Source: Bradyrhizobium sp. CB82 (GTDB lineage Bacteria; Pseudomonadota; Alphaproteobacteria; Rhizobiales; Xanthobacteraceae). Taken from it: a DNA stretch of 64,000 nucleotides. Shown piece after piece: positions 25,822 to 37,010 of this stretch. The notes under the pieces were generated by a model. That model did not search any database. It was given only the letters and a program-made list of their open reading frames with translations, and had not been told where the DNA came from. Numbering within the stretch: position 1 is the first letter of the stretch; every line of letters begins with the position of its first letter. The stretch covers positions 6,267,001 to 6,331,000 of the forward strand of contig NZ_CP121650.1 of assembly GCF_029714405.1 (NCBI RefSeq), given 5' to 3'. Both the position numbers and the translations under genes were made by a program.

Positions 25822-27111
25822 TCAACGCGCGCTGCGCCGCGTCTCCGGCATCACCAGGAGAATCAGGAGGAGCCCGGCTGCTGCGACGCAGGCGAGGCCG
25901 ACGAAGGCGGTGCTGCTGCCGAACCTGTCGCTGATGAAGCCGCCGAGCACGGTGCTCAGCGACGCACCGATGCCGGTGGCGGTTCCCACGACTCCCTGCG
26001 CAAGATTGAAATGGCCGCTGCCGAAGGCGACGTCGGCGACGATCAGCGGGATCATCACCGCGAACACAGCGGCCGTGATACCGTCGAACACCTGCACCAG
26101 CACCAGCACATAGGGATCACGGACGGTCGCGAACAACAGCCCGCGAATCGCAAGCGCGCCGAATCCGATCAGCAGCAGCGGCCGTCGGCCCCAGGCCTGC
26201 GCCTTGCGCCCGACCGACGGCGACATCAGTGCCACGATCGCCTGCGGCACGATGATGCAGCCCGCGATCAGGACGGTCGCCCACTGGCTCGACCGCGTCG
26301 TCACCACGCTGGCCATCAAGGGCAGCATCGCCGCGTTCGCGAGCTGCAACAGCATCACGCTGCAGGCGAAGATCAACAGCGGCCGCTGCCTCAGGAGATG
26401 CCACACATTCGTGTCCGCGCCTTCGGCGGCTTCGCGCGGCATTTCGCCGTGCGCGCGCGCCACGTCGACCTCCTCCTCACGGATCCGCGACAAGGCGATC
26501 AGGGTCGGGATCGCAAGCAGGAAGGTGACGAGGAACACCGAGCGGCTCGACAGGAGATAGCCGGCGGTGCCCATCACCGCGGCCGCGACCCCGTTACCAA
26601 GCGAGGCGAAGCGCGCGTTGCGGCCGAGCCGTTCGCCGATCGCGAACGGCCCGACGAGGCCGAGGCTGATCGCGGCGATCGCAGGCCCCAGCACGCAGCT
26701 CGCCGCCGCATGCAGGGTCGCTGCCGTCACCACGACCGGAAAGATCGGCATCGCCGCATAAGCCAGCGCGCAGCAGCCGATGGTCGCGATCGCAAGCGCC
26801 GCGACCAGCCGCTCGGATTTCGCGGCGTCGATGATCGCGCCACCCGGCATCTGACCGATCAGGCCGACGATGCCGCCGATCGACAGCACGAGGCCGATCT
26901 CGACCTGCGTCCATTTCTGCGTCGTCAGATACACCGCGATGAACGGGCCGAAGCCGGTCTGCACGTCGGCCAGGAAGAAGATGAACCAATCCAGCGCCCG
27001 CAGACTCTGCTTTGACGGCGCCGGTTGCGGAAGCGCAGAAACAGCGTTGCGGCTCTCGGGTCGGCCACGTTCAACGTCGCTCGGATGGCTCGGCTTCCTG
27101 GACAAGCGCAC
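25822..27111 (-). CDS. MFS transporter
   Basis: 429 residues if it starts at the GTG at 27111, which has GGAGGG nine bases upstream; a longer frame to 27174 runs into the preceding gene. Twelve hydrophobic helices begin at about 40 (LDWFIFFLADVQTGFGPFIAVYL). The loop between helices 2 and 3 and the sequence GGAIIDAAKSERL are MFS-like. The cargo is unknown; drug or metabolite efflux is most likely. It is 22 bp downstream of the PRC-barrel gene on the same strand, so the two may be co-transcribed. Confidence 0.85.
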   Translation of the reverse strand: MRLSRKPSHPSDVERGRPESRNAVSALPQPAPSKQSLRALDWFIFFLADVQTGFGPFIAVYLTTQKWTQVEIGLVLSIGGIVGLIGQMPGGAIIDAAKSERLVAALAIATIGCCALAYAAMPIFPVVVTAATLHAAASCVLGPAIAAISLGLVGPFAIGERLGRNARFASLGNGVAAAVMGTAGYLLSSRSVFLVTFLLAIPTLIALSRIREEEVDVARAHGEMPREAAEGADTNVWHLLRQRPLLIFACSVMLLQLANAAMLPLMASVVTTRSSQWATVLIAGCIIVPQAIVALMSPSVGRKAQAWGRRPLLLIGFGALAIRGLLFATVRDPYVLVLVQVFDGITAAVFAVMIPLIVADVAFGSGHFNLAQGVVGTATGIGASLSTVLGGFISDRFGSSTAFVGLACVAAAGLLLILLVMPETRRSAR

Positions 27112-27133
27112 CGGCAGTCTGCCCTCCCCTTCC

Positions 27134-27646
27134 TTACGGAATGAACTGCAGCGGTTGCAGGGTGCCGGAGGCACCCAGCACGACGATCGGTGTGTCCTCC
27201 TTGTATTCCGGCGCAGCCGCGACCTGCGCCTTGGTCAGCTCCAGGCTGATGCTGTCCTTCTTGTTGGCGATCTTGCCGAAATGCAGCGCGTTCCAGTCGA
27301 CCACGATCTTGCGGCTACCGACGCCGAGGAAACCGCCGAAATCGATCACCGCCGCCCGCACTTTGCCGGCGCGATCGACGATGACATCGACGATGCGTCC
27401 CATGTCCTCATCGGCGGCGCTGCGCACGTCCCGCCCGAGCACGCCGTGCGCGTCGCTGGCACCGATGATGGTGACCGAGGGCGGCGGCGCCGCGTCCTTC
27501 GGCACCACGGGCACGGTCGGGGCCGGCGACGGCGACGCGTTCGGCTCGGCTTGCGCCGCAGGAGGCTCCTCCGCCGCGTACGAGCCCGCAGGCGCGATGC
27601 TCCCCACGATCACTGCGACGAGCATCAACCGCGTCATGGCGCGCAT
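27134..27646 (-). CDS. Secreted PRC-barrel domain protein
   Basis: 170 residues. Signal peptide about 1-24 (MLVAVIVGSIAPAGSYA), an Ala/Pro-rich linker 25-60, and a PRC-barrel domain about 65-145 (GVLGRDVRSAADEDMGRIVDVIVD, GGFLGVGSRKIVV). PRC barrels bind partners or RNA in some proteins, but this exported type is common in Bradyrhizobium with no known function. First gene of a likely pair with the MFS gene. Confidence 0.85.
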   Translation of the reverse strand: MRAMTRLMLVAVIVGSIAPAGSYAAEEPPAAQAEPNASPSPAPTVPVVPKDAAPPPSVTIIGASDAHGVLGRDVRSAADEDMGRIVDVIVDRAGKVRAAVIDFGGFLGVGSRKIVVDWNALHFGKIANKKDSISLELTKAQVAAAPEYKEDTPIVVLGASGTLQPLQFIP

Positions 27647-27669
27647 GCTACCTCCTCCGACTGATTGCG

Positions 27670-29874
27670 CTAGTGCGCCAGCACGATCGATACCTGGATC
27701 TGGCCGCGCGTGCGCAGCACCTCGAGCGCGACATCATGGCCATGGCGCCGGATCCGCAAATCGACACTGGAGGCGCCCAGTTGCAACTCGCGCAGCACAA
27801 CCTCGTTCAGGAACGCCGGCAGATGCGGATTGCGCAGGCGGATCTCGCAACGCGCGACGTCAAACTCGATGCCGAGCGCGGCTTCCAGCAGCGTGAACGG
27901 TGTCGCGCTCGCCCAGGCCTGCGGTGCACAGGCGACCGGGTAGAGAGTCGGGCCGCGTCGCTTCTCGCGGCGGAAGCCGCAGAACAATTCCGGCAGACGC
28001 CGGAGGTCCATGTAGGTCGCGGCCTCGAACAGGCCCTTGAAGACATGCGCCACCGAATGCTTCAGGCCGTAGCGCGCGAGCCCGAGCGTAATCAGCGCAT
28101 TGTCGTGCGGCCAGACCGAACCGTCATGATAGGACATCGGATTGTAGCGCTTTTCGCCGAGCGCCACGGTGCGGATGCCCCAGCCGGAGAAGAAATGCGG
28201 CCGCATCAGGTCGGCGGCGACCTTGCGGGCGCGGTCCTCTCTGATCATGCCGCTGAACAGGAGCTGGCCGGCATTCGACGTCCGCACCTTGCAGGGTCGC
28301 TTGGCGCCGTCGAGCGCGATCGCGTAGGTGCCGAGTTCCTCGCACCAGAACGCCTCCTCGAAACGGGCGGCGAGCGCCTTTGCCTCAGCCTCGAGCTTCC
28401 TCACCTTGTCCGGCTTGCCCAGCCGCAGGGCGCAGCGCGCGGCGAGCTGCTTGGCGGCAAAGACGTAGCCCTGCACTTCGGCAAGCGCGATATAGCCTTC
28501 CGCGAGCGTGCCGTCGGCATGGAAGATCGCATCATAGGAATCCTTCCAGCCCTGGTTGGCGAGGCCCTGCTCGGACGCGCGTTGATATTCGACAAAGCCA
28601 TCACGGTCGGGATCGCCAGGTCCGTCGATCCAGGCCAGCGCGGCCTCGATCGCGGGCCACAATTCCAGCAGCGTCTCAACATCACCCGTACGCTCGAAAT
28701 AGCGGCCGGCGAGCAGCACGAACAGCGCGGTGGAATCGACGCTGCCGTAGTATTGAGCGAACGGGACCTCGCGCAGCGCCGCCATCTCGCCACCGCGCAT
28801 CTCATGCAGGATCTTGCCGGGCTCGGCGTCGGCGAGCGGATCGGTGGATTTGGCCTGGAAGTGCGCGAGCCGCCGCAGCACGCCTCTGGCGACCCGCGGA
28901 TCGATCCACAGCATCTGCAAGGCAGTGATCAGGCCGTCGCGGCCGAACGTCGTCGAGTACCAGGGAATGCCTGCATAGGGATAGCGGCCCTGCGGCGTAT
29001 CCGTCATCAGCATGTTGAGGTCGGCCATCGCCTGGCACAGCACCTCGTTGAAGATGTTGTTGGAGGTCTCGATGCTGGTCGTCCCCGCCGTACAGGCGCG
29101 CATCTCGCGGCGGTGCGCCAGCATGGCCGGAAAAAAGCGCACGGGCTTGAGCGTCTGCGGCCGGTTGCAGGACACCGCCACAAACAACGACTTCGTGTGA
29201 TGCGGCTCGAGCTCGAGCTGCCAGGTGGCGGCATTGACCGAAAGCCGGGTTGGCCTTGGATCGAAGTGCAGTCCGGTCGTGCGCTGCGCATCATCTAGCC
29301 CGCGATATTCGAACAGGACATCGGTCGGGCTGAGCAATTTGCTCGCGCCGGTCCCTCGCCGCGGCCGCTTCTCGCCACGCACCTCGAACAAATCGGCGAA
29401 ATCGCTGTCGAACAGCAGCGTCAGCTCGAAGCTCGCCGGCCGGTCGCCATGGTTTTGGAGGCCAATACGCTGATAGGCCGTGCCGCGCCACAGGAACACC
29501 GTGCGCACGATGTGCAGCAGATCCTTCTGGAGGACGATGCGGCCATTGCGGTAGATATCGGGATTGGTGAGGTCGATGGTCAGGGCCGAGTTGTCGTCGC
29601 GCAAGTTCGAGCCGAGCAGCAACGGCTGAAGATCGTCGAGCACGAGCTCGAGCCGCGCGAGATAGCGCGTGTCGCAGTTGAACAGACCGTCCGGACCACC
29701 GGCGGAGGCGCCGATATCGCCATGGCTGTCGAGAACGATGAAGGTATCGTCGTGCTTGAGCGAGCGCCGCGGCCTCGCCGCAGGTCCCGTCATGGGAATG
29801 TAGAACGGCTGCTCCTCCACCACTTCCACGGTTCGCGATGCCGCGACGAACTGGGTGACGACTTCGGCTGACAT
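27670..29874 (-). CDS. Amylo-alpha-1,6-glucosidase / glycogen-debranching-type GH (MGH1-like)
   Basis: 734 residues. N-terminal beta domain 25-215 (typical of bacterial glycogen-debranching N-terminal family) with GLFNCDTRYLARLEL, then an (alpha/alpha)6-barrel with PYAGIPWYSTTFGRDGLIT near 300-318, DGDVE-like sugar contacts, GYIALAEVQGYV near 455, and NPMSYHDGSVWPHDNALI near 590-607, where the catalytic acids of GH63/GH133-like enzymes lie. It probably removes glucose branches or hydrolyses an oligoglucan in the cytoplasm, since no signal peptide is seen. It is followed after about 57 bp by an ABC exporter on the same strand (upstream side), and may act with it and with the glycosyltransferase beyond. 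Confidence 0.88.
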   Translation of the reverse strand: MSAEVVTQFVAASRTVEVVEEQPFYIPMTGPAARPRRSLKHDDTFIVLDSHGDIGASAGGPDGLFNCDTRYLARLELVLDDLQPLLLGSNLRDDNSALTIDLTNPDIYRNGRIVLQKDLLHIVRTVFLWRGTAYQRIGLQNHGDRPASFELTLLFDSDFADLFEVRGEKRPRRGTGASKLLSPTDVLFEYRGLDDAQRTTGLHFDPRPTRLSVNAATWQLELEPHHTKSLFVAVSCNRPQTLKPVRFFPAMLAHRREMRACTAGTTSIETSNNIFNEVLCQAMADLNMLMTDTPQGRYPYAGIPWYSTTFGRDGLITALQMLWIDPRVARGVLRRLAHFQAKSTDPLADAEPGKILHEMRGGEMAALREVPFAQYYGSVDSTALFVLLAGRYFERTGDVETLLELWPAIEAALAWIDGPGDPDRDGFVEYQRASEQGLANQGWKDSYDAIFHADGTLAEGYIALAEVQGYVFAAKQLAARCALRLGKPDKVRKLEAEAKALAARFEEAFWCEELGTYAIALDGAKRPCKVRTSNAGQLLFSGMIREDRARKVAADLMRPHFFSGWGIRTVALGEKRYNPMSYHDGSVWPHDNALITLGLARYGLKHSVAHVFKGLFEAATYMDLRRLPELFCGFRREKRRGPTLYPVACAPQAWASATPFTLLEAALGIEFDVARCEIRLRNPHLPAFLNEVVLRELQLGASSVDLRIRRHGHDVALEVLRTRGQIQVSIVLAH

Positions 29875-29931
29875 GCGCTATTCCCCTGCGCCGTTATCCA
29901 AAACGCAATCGACCTGAACGCGACTGACGAC

Positions 29932-31695
<1,764 letters not shown>

Positions 31696-32002
31696 ATGGT
31701 TGCCACCCCGTCATAAGAACTGTCAGTCGTGCCCCGCACGGCCCTGGTTGAGTGAACATCAACCGGCTCGATCCGGTTCCCTTGCAGTGCGATCACGACA
31801 CGACGATGCAGGCGATCTGAGAAGCCGCCGTGACATCATCAAGACCAGATTGCGGACATCTCACGCCGTATTGCCGACGTGTCGAATAAGTAACCTTTCC
31901 GCGAGGGAACTTCGCAGATGCGGAAACGTTCCCTTCGCTGGCATGCCGGTGCCGAAGTGAGCTGGGGTTCAACTTTCATGATCGCGACAAGGAGATGGTG
32001 AG
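31696..32002. other. Divergent promoter region, no gene
   Basis: About 300 bp between the ABC exporter and the glycosyltransferase. I see a good ribosome site just before 32003 (aaggaga), no repeat of the families found elsewhere and no clear operator. Confidence 0.6.
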
Positions 32003-33073
32003 ATGCGCATCGCGCAGGTAGCTCCGTTGACGGAGGCTGTTCCACCCAAGCTTTATGGCGGCACTGAACGGGTGGTGCATTGGTTGACGGAGGAACTGGT
32101 GGCGCTTGGCCACGACGTGACACTGTTCGCCAGCGGCGACTCGCATACCTCGGGCAAGCTCGACGCAATGTGGCCGAAGGCGTTGCGCCTCGACGGCGCG
32201 GTGCGCGACCCCAACGCACTGCACATGGTGATGCTGGAGCGGGTGCGGCAGAAATGCGACGACGAGGAATTCGACTTCCTCCACTTCCACCTCGATTACT
32301 ATCCGTGGTCGCTGTTCTATCGCCAGCCGACGCCATTCCTGACGACGCTGCACGGCCGGCTCGACCTGCCCGAACACCAACCGGTGTTCAATACGTTCTC
32401 CAGCATCCCCGTCATCTCGATCTCGAATGCGCAGCGTCGGCCCGTACCGCAGGCGAACTGGGTGCGCACCATTCATCACGGCCTGCCGGAGAATCTGCTG
32501 ACCCCGGTGCCCGCAAAGCAGGATTATCTTGCGGTGCTCGGCCGCATCGCGCCGGAGAAAGGTGTCGATCGCGCCATCAACGTCGCGACCCGCTGCGGCA
32601 TTCCACTGAAGATCGCGGCCAAGGTCGATCGCGCCGACCAGGATTATTATGACGAGCTGATCCGGCCGCTGATCGAGAACAATCCGCTGGTCGAGTATAT
32701 CGGCGAGATCAGCGACAACGAGAAATCGGAGTTCTTGAGCGGCGCGCTCGGCCTTCTGCTCCCGATCGATTGGCCCGAGCCGTTCGGCCTGGTGATGATC
32801 GAAGCCATGGCCTGCGGCACACCGGTGGTCGCCTGCAATCGCGGCTCGGTGCCCGAGATCATCGATGAGGGCCTGACCGGCTTCGTCGTCGAGGACGAGA
32901 CCAGCGCGGTCGCGGCCGTCGGACGCCTGCCGCAGCTGAGCCGCGCGGCAATCCGCAAGCAGTTCGAGACTCGCTTCACCGCAAGGCGCATGGCGCTCGA
33001 CTATCTCGCCGCCTACCGCGGCCTGATGGAAGCGACCGCGCCGAAGATCAAGCTGGTGAGCAGCGCGGAGTAG
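32003..33073 (+). CDS. Glycosyltransferase family 4
   Basis: 356 residues. GT-B fold with N-terminal KLYGGTERVVHWLTEEL (about 16-32), a glycine-rich nucleotide contact segment, and the GT4 C-terminal signature around PEPFGLVMIEAMACGTPVVA (about 258-277) followed by VPEIIDEG. It transfers a sugar from a nucleotide sugar and keeps the configuration. The acceptor is unknown. Diverges from the exporter-glucosidase pair and may be functionally linked to it. Confidence 0.9.
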   Translation: MRIAQVAPLTEAVPPKLYGGTERVVHWLTEELVALGHDVTLFASGDSHTSGKLDAMWPKALRLDGAVRDPNALHMVMLERVRQKCDDEEFDFLHFHLDYYPWSLFYRQPTPFLTTLHGRLDLPEHQPVFNTFSSIPVISISNAQRRPVPQANWVRTIHHGLPENLLTPVPAKQDYLAVLGRIAPEKGVDRAINVATRCGIPLKIAAKVDRADQDYYDELIRPLIENNPLVEYIGEISDNEKSEFLSGALGLLLPIDWPEPFGLVMIEAMACGTPVVACNRGSVPEIIDEGLTGFVVEDETSAVAAVGRLPQLSRAAIRKQFETRFTARRMALDYLAAYRGLMEATAPKIKLVSSAE

Positions 33074-33102
33074 CGGTACGCCTCCACATTCTCCGCTGTC
33101 AT

Positions 33103-33122
33103 TCCCCGCGAAAGCGGGGAAT
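33103..33122. terminator. Hairpin repeat after the glycosyltransferase gene
   Basis: ttccccgcgaaagcggggaa is a perfect 8-bp stem with a short loop, within a 'gtcattccccgcgaaagcgggga' repeat that is frequent in Bradyrhizobium. It probably ends transcription from the left. Confidence 0.6.
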
Positions 33123-33217
33123 CCAGTACGCCGCGATCTCTCGTTTCCTCGCGTCGTCTCCGGAATACTGAATCGCCCGATCAACTCGGGCGATGACACC
33201 GACAATGTGGCACGCGG

Positions 33218-33490
33218 CTATGTCACCACCGCGCGCTTTGGCTCGACGATCTCGAACATGCGCGGGAATTCGTCCATCAGGGTCATCAGCTCGGCGAGGC
33301 GCAGTGCGTTGCCCGATAGCTTGATCTTGCCGGCGGCAACCGCCTCCGGGAAGGTCGTGAGCTTCGCGATCACCTCGTCGAGCGTAGCGCGGGCGAGCGT
33401 GAAACTGGCGTCGGCCTCCTCCGCCTGCACGCCCTCGGTATAGGTGAGCGCGGAATTCTCAAGATTGAGAATGAGTCGGGATGATCCTGA
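33218..33490 (-). pseudogene. C-terminal remnant of an alkyl sulfatase
   Basis: About 90 residues (RLILNLENSALTYTEGVQAEE onwards to IVEPKRAVVT) match the SCP2-like C-terminal domain of metallo-beta-lactamase-type alkyl sulfatases (SdsA/BDS1 type), normally about 650 residues. The catalytic zinc domain is absent; an in-frame stop (TGA) lies upstream near 33505. There is no start codon at the break. Confidence 0.7.
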
Positions 33491-33668
33491 ATGTCACCGT
33501 GCTCTCGAGAAAGGGTGGGACGCTCTCGCGCAGGGCGTATCGGAGTTCTCGACCGGGGGTAATGGTGGTTGGCTCGGGATCGGCGAGTTCCCGTCCCGGC
33601 AGCCACGCCTTTCGAAACTCGGGATTGCTGGTTGCCCGCCATGAAGATTTGCCAACGCCGGCAATTGG

Positions 33669-35717
33669 CTAATGCATGCCGAGAACTCTCGGCAGCCAGA
33701 GCGTCAGGCCAGGCCAGTAGGTCACGACGACGAGGAAGGCGAGCATCGTGAGCAGCCACGGCATGACGGCCCCAGCGAGCTCGGTGATACGCATTCGCGC
33801 GATCATCGAGGCGACGTAGAGGTTTAACCCGACAGGCGGGTGGCAGAGGCCGACCTCCATGTTGACGTCGATGACGATGCCGAAATGCACGAGATCGATG
33901 CCGAGTTTCTTGGCGGCCGGAGCAAGGATCGGAGCCATGATCAGGATGATCGAGTTTGGCTCCATGAAATTGCCGGCGAGCAGCAACAGCACGTTGACGA
34001 CTAGGAGGAATCCGACCCAGCCGAGATTCTGCGCCGCGATCCAGTCGGCGAGCGTCGCCGGCAGGTTCTCGTTGGAGAGCACGAAGGAGAACAGCACCGC
34101 GTTGGTGACGATGTAGAGCAGCATCGCGCTGGTATTTGCGGCGCGCAGCAGCACGCGCGGCACGTCCTTCATCCCGATCGCCTTGTAGACGAAGACCGAG
34201 ATGAAGAAGGAATAGACCGCTGCCATCGCGGCCGCCTCTGTCGCGGTGAACAGGCCGCTATAGATACCGCCGATGATGATGACGACCAGCATCAATCCCC
34301 AGATGCTCTCCCGGAACGTGCGCACCGTCTCGCCCCAGCTCGCCTTTGGCAGGCGCGGATAGTCGCGCTTCTTCGCGAGCCACCAGGTCACGATGCACAG
34401 CATCGTGGTCAACAGCATGCCGGGCAAAAGGCCCGCGACGAACAGCGCGCCGATCGAGGTATTGGTCGAGACCGCATAGACGATCTTCGGGATCGAAGGC
34501 AGCATCAGGATGCCGAGCGAGCCGGCGACCGTGATGATGCCGGCACCGAAGCGCATGGGATAGCCGTGGCGGACCATTTCGGGCAGCACGATCGCACCGA
34601 TCGCGGCCACCGTGGCGACGCTCGAGCCGCACACCAGCGCGAACATCGCGCAGGCGACGATGCCGGCAAGCCCGAGGCCACCGTGCCAGTGACCGATCAG
34701 CGAGGTCGCGAAATTGATCATGCGCCGCGCCACGCCGCCATGGGTGAGGAAATTGCCCGCCAGGATGAAGAACGGGATCGCCATGATCTCGAAGCTCTCG
34801 ATGCCCGTGAAGAGCTTCATCGAGACCGCTTCGATCGGTACCGCCGTCAGCGTGAACAGGAACGTCATCACGGTGAGGCCGAGCGCGATCGAGACCGGAA
34901 TGCCCGTCAGCATCAGCGCGATCAGCAGCGCAAACACCGTGGCAGCGCGCATCCACTGCGGCAGCACGATGACGCCGGACTTTTCGGCAAGGCACAGCGC
35001 GAAGATCAGGATCGGTGCCAAAATCAGGATCACGCCGAGCGGCGAAACCTTTCGCGAAGCCGCTTTTGTCACAGCACCCGCCGGCTGCGGATGCAGCGCA
35101 GGCGAAGCGCCGGCCTGAATGCCCTCGACATGGGTCTCGTCGTGATGCGGCAGCTCGCCGGTCCAGAAATAGAACCAGGCGACCTGGAGGAAGCGGAAGC
35201 ACATCAGGCCGGAGCCGAGCGGGATAGCCAGATACACGATCCACATCGGTGCTTCCAAATCGTTCGACTGCTGTCCGGTGTGGAACATCTCGCCGACGAA
35301 GGAGGCGCCGAAGGCCGCGATCATGCCGGTGAAGATCGCGCCGCAGAGCAGCGCGAACAGGATCACATGCTTGCGCGAATGTTCGGGCAGGCGGTTGACG
35401 AGCAGGTCGACGCCGACATGGATGCCGGTGCGCACGCCATAGGCTGCGCCGAACTTCGCCATCCAGATGAACATGTAGATACAGAGCTCCTGCGCCCAGG
35501 ACAGGTCGAGCTCGGACAAGAAGGTGAACAGGCCCTGCGCTATCGCGGCGAGCCAGGTTAGCCCGTGCGCGGCGGCCCATCTGGAGAGCGCGATCGACTC
35601 CCCGGTGCCGTAGCGATGCAGCACCGCGATGAAGATCAGGCCCGTTGCCGCCGCAATGAGCGTCGCGATCAGCCATTCCTCGAGGTGATCGAGCGCACGA
35701 TTTAGCACGCGAAGCAA
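33669..35717 (-). CDS. TRAP transporter fused small-large membrane subunit (DctQM)
   Basis: 682 residues. Residues 1-190 are the four-helix DctQ part (WLIATLIAAATGLIFIAVLHRY, FIWMAKFGAAYGVRTGIHVGVDLL). After a Pro/Ala linker about 205-225, residues 230-682 are the DctM part with about 12 helices (PFFILAGNFLTHGGVARRMI, SVATVAAIGAIVLPEM). Sodium-driven uptake of a carboxylate or similar ligand delivered by the DctP gene at 35801-36814. Transcribed after dctP with a hairpin between. Confidence 0.92.
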   Translation of the reverse strand: MLRVLNRALDHLEEWLIATLIAAATGLIFIAVLHRYGTGESIALSRWAAAHGLTWLAAIAQGLFTFLSELDLSWAQELCIYMFIWMAKFGAAYGVRTGIHVGVDLLVNRLPEHSRKHVILFALLCGAIFTGMIAAFGASFVGEMFHTGQQSNDLEAPMWIVYLAIPLGSGLMCFRFLQVAWFYFWTGELPHHDETHVEGIQAGASPALHPQPAGAVTKAASRKVSPLGVILILAPILIFALCLAEKSGVIVLPQWMRAATVFALLIALMLTGIPVSIALGLTVMTFLFTLTAVPIEAVSMKLFTGIESFEIMAIPFFILAGNFLTHGGVARRMINFATSLIGHWHGGLGLAGIVACAMFALVCGSSVATVAAIGAIVLPEMVRHGYPMRFGAGIITVAGSLGILMLPSIPKIVYAVSTNTSIGALFVAGLLPGMLLTTMLCIVTWWLAKKRDYPRLPKASWGETVRTFRESIWGLMLVVIIIGGIYSGLFTATEAAAMAAVYSFFISVFVYKAIGMKDVPRVLLRAANTSAMLLYIVTNAVLFSFVLSNENLPATLADWIAAQNLGWVGFLLVVNVLLLLAGNFMEPNSIILIMAPILAPAAKKLGIDLVHFGIVIDVNMEVGLCHPPVGLNLYVASMIARMRITELAGAVMPWLLTMLAFLVVVTYWPGLTLWLPRVLGMH

Positions 35718-35741
35718 ATCAAGTCCCCCTTATCAGACTGA

Positions 35742-35774
35742 AACGGCCGGGAGTGCGTTCACTCCCGACCGTTC
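35742..35774 (-). terminator. Intra-operon hairpin between dctP and dctQM
   Basis: aaacggccgggagtg / cactcccgaccgtt make a strong stem 26 bp downstream of the dctP stop and 25 bp upstream of the dctQM start, in the transcript of both. No long T run follows on the minus strand (aagaacg upstream, ttcag after), so it looks like a processing or partial attenuation signal that lowers the dose of the membrane part. Confidence 0.65.
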
Positions 35775-35800
35775 TTGTTGTTGCTCTACGCCAGGCCGTG

Positions 35801-36814
35801 TCAGTTCATCTTGACGTCGAGTTCCTTGGCGACGAGATCGAGCACCTCCTGCCCGACCCGGCCCTTGGCCCATCTATACGTCGGCTGCATCGCCTCCTGC
35901 CACGCCTTGCGGTCGGCATCGGAGAGGTAGTGCAGCGTGGTCTTGCCCGATTTCTTGATCTCGGCGAGCGCGTCCTCGTTCTCCTGGCGCGCGATCGAGT
36001 TGGTGTAGTCGGTCGCCTCCGACATCGCCTTCTCGAGCTGGCCACGGATGTCCGGCGGCAGCCCCGCCCAGAATTTCGAGTTGACGATCACGGCGTATTG
36101 CAGATGCGCGTGATAAGACACGGTGATGTCCTTCTGCACCTCGTAGAACTTCTGCGTCAGGTAGTTCGAGGCCGTGTTCTCGCAGCCGTCGACGACGCCG
36201 GTCTGCAGGGCCTGATAGACTTCGGAGAACGCCATGATCTGCGGGATCGAGCCGACGAGGCGGAAATACTGGTCGGCGACCTTCGAGCCCGAGATGCGGA
36301 ACTTCAGTCCCTGGAAGTCGGCGGGCTTGATCAGCGGACGGTTGGACGAGACCATGTGGAAGCCGTTGTCCCAATAGGCCAGACCCGTGATGCCTTTTGC
36401 CTCCAGTTTCTGGAACAGCCACTTGCCGACCGTTCCCTTCATCGCATTGGCGTAGGTCTCGTCGTCCTTGAACAGCCAGGGCAGATCAAGCGCCTCGAAT
36501 TCCTTCACCCCGAGCGGCGCGAATTTCGCGGTCGAGGGCGCGAGCATCTGCACCGACCCGAGCTGGAGCGCCTCGATCTCCTCCTTGTCCTTGTAGAGAG
36601 AGGAGTTCGGATAGACCTCGATCTTGACCTTGCCGTCGGTGTATTTCTCGGCGAGCTCCTTGAACTTGAGCGCGCCCTTGCCCTTGGGTGTATCGTTGGC
36701 GACGACGTGGCTGAACTTGATGACGATCGGGCTCTGGGCCTGCACGGCGGCAGGCGCCAACACGAACGTCGAGACGAGCACGGCCGCAGCGGCCGCAAGC
36801 AGCAGTTTGCGCAT
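35801..36814 (-). CDS. TRAP transporter solute-binding protein (DctP family)
   Basis: 337 residues. Signal peptide 1-26 (LLLAAAAAVLVSTFVLAPAAVQA). The periplasmic binding-protein fold carries FSHVVANDTPKGKGALKFKEL (about 34-54) and the ligand-contact region FRISGSKVADQYFRLVG with the family Arg that holds a carboxylate. The ligand is a carboxylic acid, not identified. First gene of the TRAP operon. Possible operator at 36941-36954. Confidence 0.93.
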   Translation of the reverse strand: MRKLLLAAAAAVLVSTFVLAPAAVQAQSPIVIKFSHVVANDTPKGKGALKFKELAEKYTDGKVKIEVYPNSSLYKDKEEIEALQLGSVQMLAPSTAKFAPLGVKEFEALDLPWLFKDDETYANAMKGTVGKWLFQKLEAKGITGLAYWDNGFHMVSSNRPLIKPADFQGLKFRISGSKVADQYFRLVGSIPQIMAFSEVYQALQTGVVDGCENTASNYLTQKFYEVQKDITVSYHAHLQYAVIVNSKFWAGLPPDIRGQLEKAMSEATDYTNSIARQENEDALAEIKKSGKTTLHYLSDADRKAWQEAMQPTYRWAKGRVGQEVLDLVAKELDVKMN

Positions 36815-36940
36815 TAAGTACCTCCCAACAACCTCTAAAGCCGGTTCTTTTTTTGTTTTCCGGTCAGTAGTGGCAGCAAACCACCAGGCGAACAACTAGA
36901 CCTAAGCCCAATTTGCCGCAGCCAAATCGCCTTGACGGCT

Positions 36941-36954
36941 CTTGTATACGCAAG
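36941..36954. promoter_or_regulatory. Operator-like palindrome upstream of the TRAP operon
   Basis: CTTGTATACGCAAG: inverted half sites CTTG/CAAG around TATACG, similar to GntR-family (FCD type) operators TTGTATACAA with one extra base. It lies 127 bp upstream of the dctP start. No GntR gene is in the window. Confidence 0.4.
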
Positions 36955-37010
36955 TTTGCGCCCGCTCCAGCCCCGGCGGCCGGGCGCTTATGTCGCATCG
37001 GCGAACGAAG

